Source of the DNA: Aquila chrysaetos chrysaetos
Taxonomy: Eukaryota; Chordata; Aves; Accipitriformes; Accipitridae
Direction: 5' to 3'
Assembly (NCBI RefSeq): GCF_900496995.4
Contig: NC_044006.1
Location: 31,743,120-31,807,119, forward strand
DNA: 64,000 bases
Shown: piece by piece, positions 1-12,717 of the stretch
How positions within the stretch are numbered: the first letter of the stretch is position 1
Layout: each line of letters starts with the position of its first letter
Made by a program: the position numbers and the translations under genes
The notes under the pieces: generated by a model
Told to the model about the DNA's origin: nothing
Seen by the model: only the letters and a program-made list of their open reading frames with translations
Databases searched by the model: none

Positions 1-1010
1 AGAAGCAGGCTGAAAGATTGCTTACCAGTCCGGGCACAGCAAGAGCTGGCTGCTCCTCAAGGGATGGGGATCTCCAGGCAAGCAGGGCCTATCTGACCTC
101 CCCATTAAGGCAGTGGGGCTGCCCCAGAGGTGGCTACAAGTCCAGATCGCCAGGCAAGCCCATGGTGACAACACAGGTCTGAGACCAAGCCAGGCCGTTA
201 AGTCAGGATCGTGTCCAGCAAGTGTAGCTGAGGTCAGACACAGGCCTGTGGCAGCCAGGCAAGTCCACAGTGACAAGACAGCCAAAAAAACAGCCAACGT
301 GCTGGCATCTGGAGCAATGAAGACTCCTACAGCACTGCTCAGAAAGGATGTAATAACCTCAAGCTGAGGTTAAATAGAGGTCCTGAGCTGTGGGCAGGGT
401 GGGTGGAGACCCCAGGAGAGGCTGATCAGGGTAATTAAGGCTGTTACTGCCCCCAGGGCATTAGTACTGAAGCTTCCTTGCAGAGGAGAAAAAGTGTTTT
501 AAAAGATGGAACAAATATTCCCATTTAACTATGAGGAAGGCAACCCTACTTTATATAACAGGCACTGGATACTGAACTAAATTCAAAAGTATAACATGAA
601 ATCTCCCTCCTGCTAATCCTGAGGCCCTTGCTTGCCCAGGCAGCTCAAGTTTGTTTCCAAATCCTGCAAAAGTGTGAGGAGAACCCATATTCCCTCTCAC
701 TTCACCATCAACACGCAAAGTGGCACTCCTAAAGAAAGTATGGGCAAGTCAGCATCCAAGAAAAGCTTAAGCAGGGAATACTTTTCCACCAAGCTTTCAG
801 GAGTAACTGGAGGAAATCTGCCTGTCGGTTTCGAGTGCTCAGAAAATGTGGGATACCTTTAAAGTACAGATTAAACATTGCTCAGAAAATTACAACAAGA
901 AGACTGGTGGCATTCATCTTACAAAATGTTCCTGGTCACCTAGTACTATCTCCTTAATCCACCTAGAGCAAAGTGGATTCTTCTGCTAAGCACAGGTGAT
1001 TTAATAGACC
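1..1010. other. Intergenic, no gene recognised
   Basis: I see no supported gene. The first 300 bases are GC-moderate and reuse short motifs such as CCAGGCAAG, which looks like old dispersed-repeat sequence. Short open frames on both strands lack any recognisable domain. Confidence 0.4.
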
Positions 1011-1400
1011 TGTGATGGGTTGACCCTGGCTGGAGGCCAGGTGTCCACCAAAGGCACTCTATCATTCCCCCCCTCAGCTGGACAGGGGACAGAAAATATA
1101 ACAAAGGGCTTGTGGGTCGAGATAGGGACAGGGAGAGATCACTCCCCAATTACTGCCACAGGCAAAACAGACTTGACTTGGGGAAAATTAACTTAATTTA
1201 TTGCCAATCAACCAGAGCAGGGTAATGAGAAATAAAACCAAATCTCAAAACGGCTTCCCTCCACCCCTCCCTTCTTCTTGGGCACAGCTTCACTCCTGGA
1301 TTCTCTGCCTATCCCCCGCGAAAGGCACAGGGGGATGGGGAATGGGGGTTACAATCACTTCATCACACATTGTCTCTGCTGCTTCATCCTCTTCAGGAGA
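1011..1400 (-). mobile_element. LTR fragment, same family as the 46.8-kb LTR
   Basis: Beginning TGTGATGGGTTGACCC, this stretch is collinear with 46801-47200. Both share the block with GGCAAAACAGACT, the AAATTAACT(T/C)AATTTATT segment (reverse of an AATAAA signal) and the following pyrimidine-rich part. Comparison with the other copies places the element on the minus strand, so this is the R/U5-side end. Homology stops near 1400, where a CR1 LINE begins, so the rest of the LTR is missing. Confidence 0.7.
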
Positions 1401-1930
1401 TGCTACTACCCCTTTATTCAGCACTGTTGAGGCCACAGCTGGAGTCCTGGGTCCAGTTCTGAGCTCCCCAGTGCAAGAGAGACATGGACAGAGAGAGTCC
1501 AGCAAAGGGCCACAAAGATGATTAAGGGACTGGAGCACCTCACGTGAGGAAAGGCTGAGAGAGCTGGGACTGTTCAGCCTTGAGAAGGCTCAGGGGGATC
1601 TTGTCAGTGTATATAAATACCTGAAGGGAGAGTACAAAGAAGACAAAGCCAGCCCCTTTTCAGTGGTGGCACGAAGGACAAGGGGCACACACTGAAACAC
1701 AGGAGGTTCCCTCTGAACATCAGGAAACACCTTTTCACTGTGAGCGTGACGGAGCACTGGCACGGGTTGCCCGAAGAGGTTGTGGAGTCTCCATCCTTGG
1801 AGATATGCAAAAGCCATCTGGACGTGGTCCTGGGCAACTGGCTCTAGATGGACCTGCTGGAGCAGGGGCGGTTGGACAGGATGACCTCCAGAGGTCCCTT
1901 CCAACCTCAGCTACTCTGTGGTTCTGAACA
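1401..1930 (+). mobile_element. CR1 LINE 3' end
   Basis: The segment reads like the 3' end of an avian CR1 retroposon. It starts with a block around GAGGCCACAGCTGGAGT, continues through GGGCCACAAAGATGATTAAG and GAGAGAGCTGGGACTGTTCAG, and ends with the tail motif CTACTCTGTGGTTCTG. CR1 copies are usually 5'-truncated, as here. No intact ORF2 is present, so the element is dead. It abuts the LTR fragment at 1011-1400. Confidence 0.85.
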
Positions 1931-4900
1931 ACAACTGAACAGATGAGATCCCCATGCCTGGGATACAAGAAACAACAGCACCCAGGTTTGTCCAATTGCT
2001 CTTGGATGCAGTACTTGGGCTGCATGGGGTGTTCAGAGTTGTGCCCTAGAGGGGTTTGTGCATTGCAACTGCTAAATTACAAGGTCTGTCTCAAAGGTCC
2101 TTGGAGCATGAAGACCAACCCAGAGGTCTTCAGAAAGGGAGAGAAGTTCCCTGCCCAAGTATTTTGTTGCCCAAAGAGAAGCACTGCTGACCTGAAAACT
2201 CTTGGACTGTGACTTCTGCCTCCTCTGCTGGAAGGTGTTCAATATTTCTCTTTCCTTCCCAGTCTCTACTCCTAGGAAAATAACTATGTTCACATGGATT
2301 ATAAATATCAGGGGATTTTTAAATGAGACACTAGGAAGAACTGGGAAAGTATAATATTTAAACAGAAAACTAATCTCTTTAAATTCTGCCTTTTAGACTA
2401 CGTGCTTTCCCAAACTATGATTCTAACCACAACCTTTTCTACCATCAAGATAAAATGCAAGCTTCCTGCTAACCACTGTTATCTCTTCTATAAGCTTGTC
2501 AAATATGTTGCTATACATAAATTATTAATCTAACAAACTGCCGGCAGCATGCACATATATGCTCAAAAGGGTAATAAAGTCTTGTACTGCTGCATTAATT
2601 ATTCCATTAGCTGAAATATCAGAGGTCTGTGCTTTGGACCAGAAGGCTGTGGGCAGACCGACCATTGGCTAAATGGTATGTTTTCTGAAAATCCCTTATT
2701 AGCATTTTGGCAACATGCCCCCACTACTCTGAGAGCCAGATATCACCTCAAAATAATGTCAGCTATTTAGTTTTTCACAGCAATACCTCAGCCACATATC
2801 TAGCAAAAACCTTCAGATCAAATCAGTATTTTACTGGTTTTACTTATTTTCAGCTAGTTAAGATGGACTGGATTCTGATCTTTCATATTTCATAGCAGTA
2901 ACCACATTGCTAGCCAGTAATTAGCAAGTTGTATCAGCGCTGCATGCTCTTACCCTGAAACAGTCCCCACGAGCCCAATTTAGAGACATATATCTCACTT
3001 GTTTAATACAAATTTAGCCTCCTAAATTATTCCTTTTTCCATAAACAGCCAGCACTAGAGCCCTGAGGCACCATAAGTAAGTAATTAATATAGATGTATT
3101 TTTTAACTATTTTTGTATGCACATATTGCCAGAAGTCAGACACTTTCTGTAGATTTGCATTCCTTATGAGACACAGTTCTGGATGTCTTAGAAAATGATC
3201 ACGAATGGAGACAGCGGAGAAGCAGACAAAAAGAGAAATCAATCCAAATCCACAGAAACAACACAGCATGTAAAGAATGTCAGGTGTCTGGCAAAATGTT
3301 GTCTGTTAAGAGAGGAAGGGCTTCAAAGTTCTCAACTCAAAGAATGCTGTTTCCCTAAAAGTCAAATTAAAACCTCCAAGTATTTTTGCTGATGTTAGGA
3401 AATTGTTTTTATGCTTATGCTTGCAGCTCAGGTCCCCCAAGTCAAAATGCCCTGCCACCCCCAACTCATTTATCCTTTCCCCTCCTGTTTTCTCAATCGC
3501 ATTGGATGTAAATCATTCCCTGAGCTGGCAGAGATCATGATGTGGCTAACAAATAGCGTCACAGAGTCCAATGGATGAGAACATGACATCAGAACTATGT
3601 CCTACCTTCCTATAACTGCCCTTTAGACCTTTAGGACTTCGAAGTGATGCCCATTGTTCTAGTGTATGTATGCACAACTCCAGATTAATAATGTGTCCCA
3701 CAGATTAGATCCAATATTTTAAGGATAAAAAAATAAATAAATTAAAAAACCTACCCAGAACAAATATATCGCATTTCAACCGCAGACTAACCACTGATAA
3801 CATACTCCCAAGAACACTAATATTTCTACATAGCCTTTTTCATTAATCTAGGGTAAAGGTCTGTCACTGATGCACTCCCATACTGCTTGAAACAAAAGGT
3901 GACTAACCAGAACCTCACTAATGACTGTGCTCTCCCACTGTAAGGACTGGGGCTGTTTGGTACCTGGGCAGAGAAACAAAGCAGCTCACCGAGTCCTCTC
4001 ACCCTTCCTACTCATTGCGGATAATGTGTCGGGTTCTCCTCATTTTATGGAGGAGGTGGGAGGTGTAACATTTGTGATTGGACATGAAAGAGCAATTCAA
4101 CATCTGAGGGCTCTGTAAAGGATGGTTAGGTTGCTAGGAGACATCATGGGATGTTTGTTTGCATGCTAGCTGTGGAAAAGAGCGCTCTTGCCTCAGGTGG
4201 ACTTTCCGGGTCCTGGACTGAGGGCCGGGAAAGGGCTCTGAAGGTGTCAGAGAAAGCCATGACGGGAGTTCAAGTTAAGAGAAACAGCAGTGAAATCAGC
4301 AGGGCAAAGCTGGAGGCCGAGCAGTCATTGATAATGATGGACGAATCAGTTTTTCGGTAAAAAAAATCCTGTGCTTGAAAAGAGGAAGAGCAAAGGAGTT
4401 CATTCATAAGTTTTTAGCACTGATTAATAACTGAGGGCTTGACTACATTTATCTGGTGTGATAAGAAGTGGCTGGTAACTCATGTGATTTAGATGCACTG
4501 GTGCACTCTATCGGAATAAACCTTTTTCCTCTACTGTCCGAGGCCTTATGATCAGAAAATCATTAGAGATAAATGAAGGGTTTGTTAATTTATGCCTTTT
4601 GTCTTATTCATATACCACACTCTAAACAGATAGTCTCCCTCCAATCACAGCATCGTAATGCCTATAATGTGCATATGATTGCACTATGCTACTGTGACTT
4701 AAAGACTAAGCCTTACGATCAATAAAACCATTGGAAGCCACTTTGCAAACTGTAACTGAAATATATTTTGCTCTTAAGTGGATGAAAATATTTGTAAGTG
4801 GAAAGGCCACAAGCTGGTACTTGGGGCAATTCAGGATGAATTGCATCGGGCCCTTTCTGTGACATATGTGATGGGAACTGAGCAAAATCACAGATTTCAT

Positions 4901-5955
4901 TTCCCACTGTCCCTGTCCCCATGCTCCCCAGAGCTCAGGAAACTACCGGGTAAGTCCCTTGAGGAACGGTGTCTCCAGAAACTCCCGCAGGAGCACTGCA
5001 CCTCTGCCTCACCAATGATTCAAGCCCAGGCTAAAGCTGAGTCTCTAAGTTGGATGCAAGCAAAACCCACTCAAGTCAAATAGTTACTGACTACAGTCTC
5101 CTTCAGTGAAAGTGAATCAATCTCAAAACACATTATTGTGACTAATTGTTTAATTTCACAGCCAGTGTAAGGCATCACTCCTAAGTTTAATTATACGGGT
5201 TACAACAGAAGTGAGGAAATCTATTTCCTATTACATTTGACACTGCTTAGCTAGTATTTGTAAATGTTCCTGGCATAAGCAAGAAGACGACCTTAAAAAG
5301 ACTTCAAATGGCTGCAACAGAAGAAAGGGTGATATCATTGCTGAGAATAACAATCCCGAGAAATATTTAGAATGTATGGCTAAGCAACACCAAGCACCCT
5401 GTGAACTGAAATGTTCATTGGGAAGTAGCAACGTAGCGAATAAGTAGCAAGTAAGCTCAAGGCTGAGCACAGTAATAACCCTTAACTGAAATGACTACAA
5501 CACTAAAAACCTTGCTGAAGTGCATGACCAAAGTATTTGAAGTCTACAACCTATGAACCACTCGGAGGAAGAAACAGTGCCAAGTGCTCTAAAATCTATT
5601 TGAATGCCAAATTAATTCCTTTAACTCAAATTCCAGGTAAATAGCATCTTGACCAGGTGTAAAGTAGAGACTTAGACCCAGCAGATCGCATACTCCACTA
5701 CACGTACTCTTTTTTCCTGTGGAGCGAGGAGTTAGAAAGCATAACTAGATAAATCCTAATGGCAAATTATTGGTGTCAGCCACTCTCACTACATCTGTTT
5801 CAAGGGATGAGAACCCCTCAGGATCTGACTGTATTATTCTCAATTTTTGAGGAATTTGTGACGTTGGCATTATAAGGCTGATCATAGATCAAGTGCATTG
5901 CGCTGAAGACATACAACTACAGGACCCGAAGCGAAAAGACCGATGAGTCAGTAAC
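1931..5955. other. Intergenic/intronic, nothing supported
   Basis: This is AT-rich single-copy-looking sequence. Open frames up to about 100 codons exist (for example 4778-5083), but none has a recognisable domain or good splice context. I report no gene here. Confidence 0.4.
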
Positions 5956-6376
5956 TTAAAAAAAATTGACGGGAGATAAAAACAGTTGCTCTAACTCATA
6001 TAATGTCGTAAACAGGAGATACTGAAATAGGAAGAACGGAGGGATGGTATGAATGAAAAGGTCACCATGGTCAAGCCTTCTCCTGAGAGATTCTGCATTG
6101 AAAAGCCAGGAGCCACACTTTGCATTTAGTTGGATTAGCATCCTTAAGCTTTGTTGGATCATCGACTCCAAACGCTTATGTGCACGGTCTAAAGAGTAGA
6201 CACCGCAAAAGAGAGCTACGAAGCAAGCCTCACGCTCGCCTATGACCTGGTGTAACCGGAGATACACGAACCAGAGAAAGCTCACGTCAGGCAGCATGAA
6301 GAGCAGGTTATTTCCTTCCTTGAGCACGTAACTGTTTTCATGTGAGACTACATCCCTGCCTTCCCTTGCGACACGT
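5956..6376 (-). other. Unexplained minus-strand open frame (about 140 codons)
   Basis: The minus strand is open from just after a TAA near 6377 to the stop at 5956. The only early ATG is at 6327, giving 123 residues. The middle is richer in CpG than its surroundings. The predicted peptide mixes hydrophobic and basic stretches, with no motif I recognise. It lies about 600 bp downstream, in minus orientation, of the candidate exon at 6984-7201, so it could be a host exon, a decayed mobile-element gene or chance. I do not assign a function. Confidence 0.2.
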
Positions 6377-6449
6377 TAAAGATTTTTTTAACCAATGCAG
6401 TACCCAGACTTGGGCTTTTATTGCTCCCGACTGAGTAAAACACGCCGCT

Positions 6450-7700
6450 CACTTTAAATCACCCCAAAAGCATGGCACGCTGGTGTGAAACCGAAGGACG
6501 GCGACGGGCAAAGCTCTGCACGGGCACGCACAGCAAGACCCGAGATCTTGGCCGAGCGAGTCTGGCCACAGAGGGAGCAACTTCCGACAGCCGCCGTCCC
6601 GGGCAGAAACTCCCAACGCTCACCAAGCTCGTCGTGCCCGGGCGCCTGCATAAGAAAACTGGGCGGCTTAACGCCGTTCCCAGCGAGCTGCGTCCCCGCA
6701 GTTAACGCCGCCCCCTCCCCACCTCGCACCGCCGGCGCGAAGGGCCCTCCGCTTCTGCCCCAGCCCCCGCCAGCCGCCGCTCTACGGGAGGGCGGTGCCC
6801 CACGGTGGGTTTCTCCCCTGCACGCCCTCGGCGACCCCCTGCCCTTCGCCCTCGGGGCTGCCCGACCCGCCGCCGCTTGGGCAGACCCCGCGCCGAGGCA
6901 GCGGCGGCAGCGGGCCGGGGCCGGGGCCGGGGCCGGCGGGGAGCCCCGGCGGTTCCGCCTCCCCCCGCCGCGCAGACACTCACGGGCGCCGGGGCTGCGG
7001 CGGGGCGCCGGGGGCTCCGCCGGACCGCCCGCCGCCTGCTCCGCCGCCTCCTCCTCCTCCTCCTCCTCCTCCTCCTCGCGGAGCTCCAGCGCGGCGGCCG
7101 GCGGCGGCGGGGCCCGGCGGACGGCGGCGGGGGGGGGGCTCGGCGCCCACCCGCACCAGGGCTCGCCGCGGCCGGCCCAGGGCCGAGGTGACGGAGCCCA
7201 TGGCCGCCCCGCCGCTGCCCCGGCCCCACCGTTAGAAAAGCCCCGCTCCCGCCGCCACCGAGCCCCGCCGACGCCGGGGCCCCGCCTCGCCGGGACGTCG
7301 CCTCACCCCACACACCCCCCCCGCAAACAGGGTGGAGAGGCGCGAGTGGGAGAACGAGCTCCGAGCACCTGCAGACCTGCGTGCACGCCCGCCTCCCCGG
7401 GGAGACGGCCCTGCTGCCGCCGGGCAGCGCCCCGCGCCCCTCCCGCGGCCCCCCCCCGCCGCCGGCTGCGGTGTGGGAAGGCGAGCGGCCCCCGGGAGGA
7501 GTTCCCGACCCTCGGGAGGAGTTCCCGGCCCCCGGGCACCGGCGGCGCCTCGGGGGGTTCGGGAGGATGCGTTCGCGCTGCGTCCCTGACCCCACCGCGT
7601 TTACAGCTTCTAACTGTAGAGTTTACTGCAGATCGAGTCACCAGCTGCAGCTATCGCAGCATCGCCAGCACAGGTCTCGTACGATGCGGAGGTACGGGTC
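6450..7700. promoter_or_regulatory. CpG island / promoter region 1
   Basis: About 1.2 kb is strongly GC- and CpG-rich (GGCCGGGGCCGGGGCCGG, many CGG and GCC runs, a CCT/CTC run near 7050) in an otherwise AT-rich neighbourhood. This is typical of a vertebrate CpG-island promoter. Long open frames on every strand here reflect the lack of AT-rich stop codons. Transcription direction is not certain; a candidate coding exon is on the minus strand. Confidence 0.75.
6984..7201 (-). CDS. Candidate first coding exon (72 codons), gene unknown
   Basis: On the minus strand an ATG at 7201 opens a frame beginning MGSVTSALGR. This fits the N-myristoylation pattern (Gly2, Ser6). A basic stretch follows, then a long glycine/alanine/proline tract. 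It ends in a textbook splice donor, GTGAGT, read on the minus strand just below 6984, with two bases of a split codon. Low-complexity N-terminal exons of this kind are common in vertebrate CpG islands. I could not name the gene or find its next exon with confidence. In this base composition the frame could also be chance. Confidence 0.35.
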
Positions 7701-7701
7701 T

Positions 7702-10700
7702 CACCCGCTGGAGACTCCCAAAGCCGACTTTAATTTCGCAGCCGTACAACGGGCATTGTGAAACTTCTCCAGGGCACCGCAAGCTGTAACGGCGCTTCAG
7801 CGCCTCATAACATGGGACTGTGATGCGTACTTCCCTAGGTGTTTCAACTGACAGCAGAACACACGTAACGCTTTCCTGAGCGTAATGTCTCTGTTTCCTC
7901 ACATAACCCTTCAGCAATACCAATCAGCAACACAAAAGTAACAACCGGCTGCACCTCTACCGAGAAGACAAGGCAAATAACTGCAGCCCATTATCCCGCT
8001 TCTCTTTTGTGCCTGGAAAGAAGCCACCCCTTTCCCAAGCAGCTCTGCTCCTCAGAGCTGACTGCTGCCAGCTGCTTCGCTGTCCTCTTGCGCTCTTACA
8101 GCGAGATCCCAGAGCAACTCAACGCCGACGTAAGAAACTGTGAATGGGAATCTCCTTTGCTGGGGCAGTCTTCCTTTTCTGGATGAAAACAGGGCCACTA
8201 CTGCATCAGAAAGCCAGAAAGCAACGGCGCACGCAGCCCGTTCCTCTTAACCCTCTGCAATTGTGCAGTTCTTTCTTGTCTCCGTGTCGCTACCTGTGTT
8301 TTCTTCTTGATCCTCCTTGCAGGGAAGACGGTTTCAGCGCAAAGTAGCAGGGCAGGCGGAGAACACGTCTTGCTCTCTGGGGATGCCGCTTGATCAGGAA
8401 GGACTTTTCATAAGCACGAGAAGGTGGGACTGGAAAGAGAAAGCATTAGCCTTTCTTCTGCAACAACCCCACCTCCCCATTTCCCTCACTTTTGGCGTGT
8501 GGTCAGGGAAAGTCTGTTTTATTTAAATATTCATTTAAAAAAGGGTAATACTTCAAATCGAAGGAGTAAAAGTATTAATGACATACAGCATTGTAGAATT
8601 ATGAAACACAGGCACAAAATTTTAAGAAATGAGAGAACAGTTGCCAGCCCAACGTGAAGCCGGATCGCACGCAGGTGTCGTAATTCCATCTTCAATTGTA
8701 TGATCCTCTGCGTGCTTTTTTCCCTCGTAGCATCACCAGCAAGCTCTAAATACAGGATTTCCATACAGTCCCTTCAGAGAGCTGCAGACACCTGCTGCAC
8801 AGGCCCTGCACAGACAGCCTAAAGAATAACAGGCAATTTGCTCCTGAGCTGGGCCATCCTGGATTTTAAGGAGGTACGCGACAAGTACTCGGTTTTGGTG
8901 AATCGCCAGCTAAAAGCTGCCTTACGGTCACGATGCCGATGTAATGGCAGGAGCAACTATTACAGAGTTAAGGACTGAGAGTCAATTATTTTTCTGAAAT
9001 GCAGAGTGGATGAAATTGGAGTCTGCCACAACACGAGACCTGAGTTCCGTTTCCAGCTCTGCCTGAAATGATCTTCTGTTGCCGTATTTCAGCCTAAAGG
9101 AAAATAAGGGTCACTTATAGGGTCACTGACTTCCTCATAGTTTTTTAACTCCTTATCAGATTTGTCTGAACTGAAAAGGGCAATGTGCTCAAAGGCGCAA
9201 AGCTGGTGCAAGTTTCGTGAAAAGATTGGTAGGAATAAGTGACAAAACCTCCTCTCCGCTGCTGTGGGAAAGACTGCAGCATTAAATTGTTTCTTATCAG
9301 GCACCAGCCTCTAAATTCAAGTTGCAAACTGGCAGGAAACGAGGCTACATGAGTTCATGGCCCAGGTAACAGAAAGGATACCTGCCTGAGAGCACAAGCC
9401 TGTGCCAGCAGAGGGGGAGAGATGCGAGCTGCAAATGGCTGCCCTTTCCCTCGGCCAGGTGACAAGCTTTCTGTCAGGAGCAAAGCCATTTCGTCCGTGG
9501 TGGAGGCAGACAGAGCAGGACCAGCAGATACACGACACCAAAGTCTGCCCCTGATACAAAGACAGGAAGAGTAGCATTGCTTGGCAATCAAAGAACAAGT
9601 GTGGGGGAGGAAGGCTAAGGGGGGGAAGAAGAAAGTGCACTCATTCTGCTCCACCAGCATTCTAATTACAGCTGTCTGGAGAAGTACTAAAACATAGACA
9701 GCATATATAGTACAGTGGCTGCGCTTGATTAAACGGGCTCTCCAGCAGCAAAGCCAGGTCCGCAACACAGGGTGGATAGGGCCTCGATTCTTGCTCCATC
9801 TGCTGCTTTCTCTCTCCTAAAGAGCACAAACCACGTCTTCCACACTTAGGCTAATCCTTTCCCCCCCCCTTCATTACCAGCCTCGAGGCTCAGCAGCAAA
9901 CCTACAACCATGCTATTCAACAGAAACAAATCCTCTCGACCGCACCATTTCCCTGGACTGTACATCTTCATAGCACTCCCACCTTACAGCTAGCAGCCTT
10001 TTAACACTCACAAGTTATGCAATGAACTATTCTAAGTTTTTCAGCAAATGGCATCTGTTCACATGGATTCACTTTTAACTTCATTTACACTGAAAACTAC
10101 TTAAATCATGATTTCTAGCCTTTGGCCAGCATTTTAGAGGATTCCTTTGTCGGGTCTGAATGATCTGGAAGACAAGAAACATTTATACTCTCGTGGACCA
10201 AGCGGTTTAAATATATTTATTTAGAACATTTATTGCTGTTGAAGTCTCCTTTAAAAAGACCTGATTTTTAGCTAGCTGTGGGCCTTCCCTCATCTACTGT
10301 AAAACAAGTTTCAGAGTGAAAAGTTAATTCCATCTCCAAAGTTGGAATTAATTAAAAGCGCTAAAACCCAGTTGAGCTCAAGAATTTTGTAGGTCTGGGT
10401 AGCTTAAGGAGTCCTTTCCCACGAGCATGCAGGCCACACTCCAAGCCCCTGTTCCCCTCTAGACAGCCATTCCTCATTTCCCTTATGCCCGGATACGTTC
10501 ACTCAGATGCCATGAGAAGGCAGTAGGACTTATTTATTACTTCCTCAGCAGAAGTAACATTTAGACACGGAAAATAAGCTGAGACAGTTCTGGGGTCTTA
10601 AAAAAAAAAAAAAAAAGTCTTCAGCCACTTATGCAAACAAGTGGGGTTAGATAACTAACAGGACTTTTCAAAAGGCTTCTTCTGATACGTCAGTCCGACT

Positions 10701-10940
10701 CTTAGTTTCTAAAACAGGAGGTTGTAACCTACGATTTATGTCTTCTGCCTATTTGTTGTCCTGCAGCATCTCATCCATATGTGTGCTATTACTGTATTTT
10801 CCACAGCTGTATTAAATTCAGAAGCAACGGTGTGTTAGCATATTTCCATACATTCTGTATGGTATGTCTAAATATTTTGATGGTTTTAATATTTTGTACC
10901 AGCGGTGGAAACTGGTTTGCTGCTAGGTGACTGTAAAAGT
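7702..10940. other. No gene recognised
   Basis: GC content falls steadily away from the CpG island. Minus-strand frames of 107 and 137 codons at 9317-9768 overlap each other and have no recognisable domain. A 16-bp A run sits near 10602. Nothing else is supported. Confidence 0.4.
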
Positions 10941-10944
10941 GAGA

Positions 10945-11491
10945 TGTGGTAAATAATTATTAGAAATCTTATACTAACACTATGATTGAAACAATAGACA
11001 AAAGTATAGCCAAGCAATTAACTAGTAGAGGTAGTTAACTCATAAGTTTTGCAGTTCTTTGCTCTTATGACTAGATGTTCCTGTACACTAGATGAGAACA
11101 ATGTTGAAACTGACCACATGTGATTGAAACTGCATTAAGCTTCAAGATCAAAGAACAAGGACAAGAACAAAGACTTCAAGGACAGCCAACAAGAACTTCA
11201 AATGGGTCGGTGGTCACAAAAGCAGCCCTTCTACTCAAATGGATCCTTCATTGCGCATGACCGGATATAAGCAGTACTATGATAATCAGTTATAATCATT
11301 TTTATGTATATGTATACTAATGTGATTAATATGCAATTAGTTATTCTATATAACCTGTTTATGCTAAAGCTGTGGTATGCATGCTAGGTGGAATTATCCC
11401 CCGTGCATCCAGCGCTGCAATAAAGAATGCCTGCTTTCTAAAACTCCAAAATGAGTCTTAGAGAGTTTCTTTGACCGGCTTTTCGGTATCA
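10945..11491 (+). mobile_element. Probable solo LTR (old), plus orientation
   Basis: The segment has LTR-like architecture. A TGTGG start is followed by an AT-rich U3-like part, an AATAAA at 11419-11424, then a short GC-richer tail ending GGTATCA near 11491. The AATAAAGAATGCCTGC context is typical of a retroviral R/U5 junction. I cannot identify a perfect target duplication (GTGA-like bases occur on both sides), so the borders are approximate. Confidence 0.45.
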
Positions 11492-12089
11492 GGTGATCTC
11501 AAATGTTAAGAATGAACCATCATTTCCTCTAACACAAATATCTGTGAGCTGTTATCTAGATGCGTATTATACTCGTGAGATCAGAGACCCATAATCCCTA
11601 AGACAACTGCTGCATAGGTAAAATAATAAATCTTTGCTGATACAGTAAACTGACTATATTGCGGCTCTTAGACCCGAGATAATCCTTTATACATTTAGCT
11701 ACATGAGCCTCAAATAAGACAAAACAACTCTGTGCTCTGCGCATGTAATTTTAGACAGAGAACACACAAACCGATACCCACAGAATAGACAATTAAAATG
11801 CTTGGAAGGTTTTGGAGAACTGATAGCAGAGGGATAAATAACCAAAGAGGAGCAAAGATAGTTTTGTCGCTGGGTGTTTTCCTACTGCTTTCTTAGAGAT
11901 GTTTGTATTGTAAAGTGAAGCTTTTGTACTTTTGCCTTCCCATTCTTTGTGAACCGTGAAATATCTGTGAAAAACTGAAATACCATCCTAATCTTACGCT
12001 ATGATATTAAAAGACAATGCCATAATGTAACATTCTGATTAAACAGCACTGGTAGTATTGTTGTCCTTCAAGTGGGGTTGTTTACCCGG

Positions 12090-12712
12090 TGTGGAAAATG
12101 CCAATATACACACAGAGCAGAGGTATTTTATTCCAATTCACATTTGCGCAAAGATGGGGGCTAGGTGGTAATCCACAAAGCTAGCACACCTCATGCCTAA
12201 ACGGGCAAGCAATTTATACAGTTCAGTTATACATATTCAATTTCCCAAGTTCTTCACCAAAACTATTACTGGTAGTCGCTTATCTACCACAGTTTCTATT
12301 GGGTTAAAGTTTCCCTGCTTCGAATTAAAGGTACAGTGTTCTTTTATTCTACAGTGCATGCTCAAGGAGAGGCGGGGGGGGGGGGGTGTAAGTCTTTTGG
12401 TCTTGAATTGAGTCGGTGGTCGTGATCTCCCCCTGCCACCTTTACCCTTCCTCTGGTTATCAAAGATTTTTGCTGACTTCGCCTATTAGCAATTTTTCAA
12501 CTTCTCGGTGACTCCTGGCATAGGATGTTCCCTTCTTATCAGTCTTGTAGTTCTCCTTCAGGGGTCCGGTCGTTAGCAAGGCATACCTTGTCTATACAAA
12601 AGGTATCTTACTTCACAAGACCTCTGTGTTCTTCTTAAGTAAATGACTCCTTAAGTACATCACTTCTTGAGTACATCTTTTCTTAAGTACATCAGTATTA
12701 GTGGATGTCTTT
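12090..12712 (-). mobile_element. Older LTR-like element, minus orientation, with nested insertion
   Basis: Starting TGTGGAAAATGCC and carrying TTTTATTCC shortly after (a reversed poly(A) signal region), this has the look of the 3' end of a retroviral LTR read in reverse. The younger solo LTR at 12718 has landed inside or next to it. I did not locate its far border. Confidence 0.4.
12631..12695. repeat. Short tandem repeat based on CTTAAGTACATCA
   Basis: Four degenerate copies of a roughly 16-bp unit (CTTAAGTAAATGA, CTTAAGTACATCA, CTTGAGTACATC, CTTAAGTACATCA) run head to tail just before the solo LTR insertion point. Confidence 0.7.
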
Positions 12713-12717
12713 CCTTT
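12713..12717. repeat. Target-site duplication CCTTT (left)
   Basis: The five bases just before the solo LTR are CCTTT. The same five follow it at 13225-13229, the usual footprint of retroviral integration. Confidence 0.85.

Noticed and set aside
6485-7789. 434-codon plus-strand and 297-codon minus-strand ORFs in the CpG island
   Set aside because: Low-complexity Pro/Ala/Arg/Gly translations in all frames of GC-rich DNA; no domain, no good start context.
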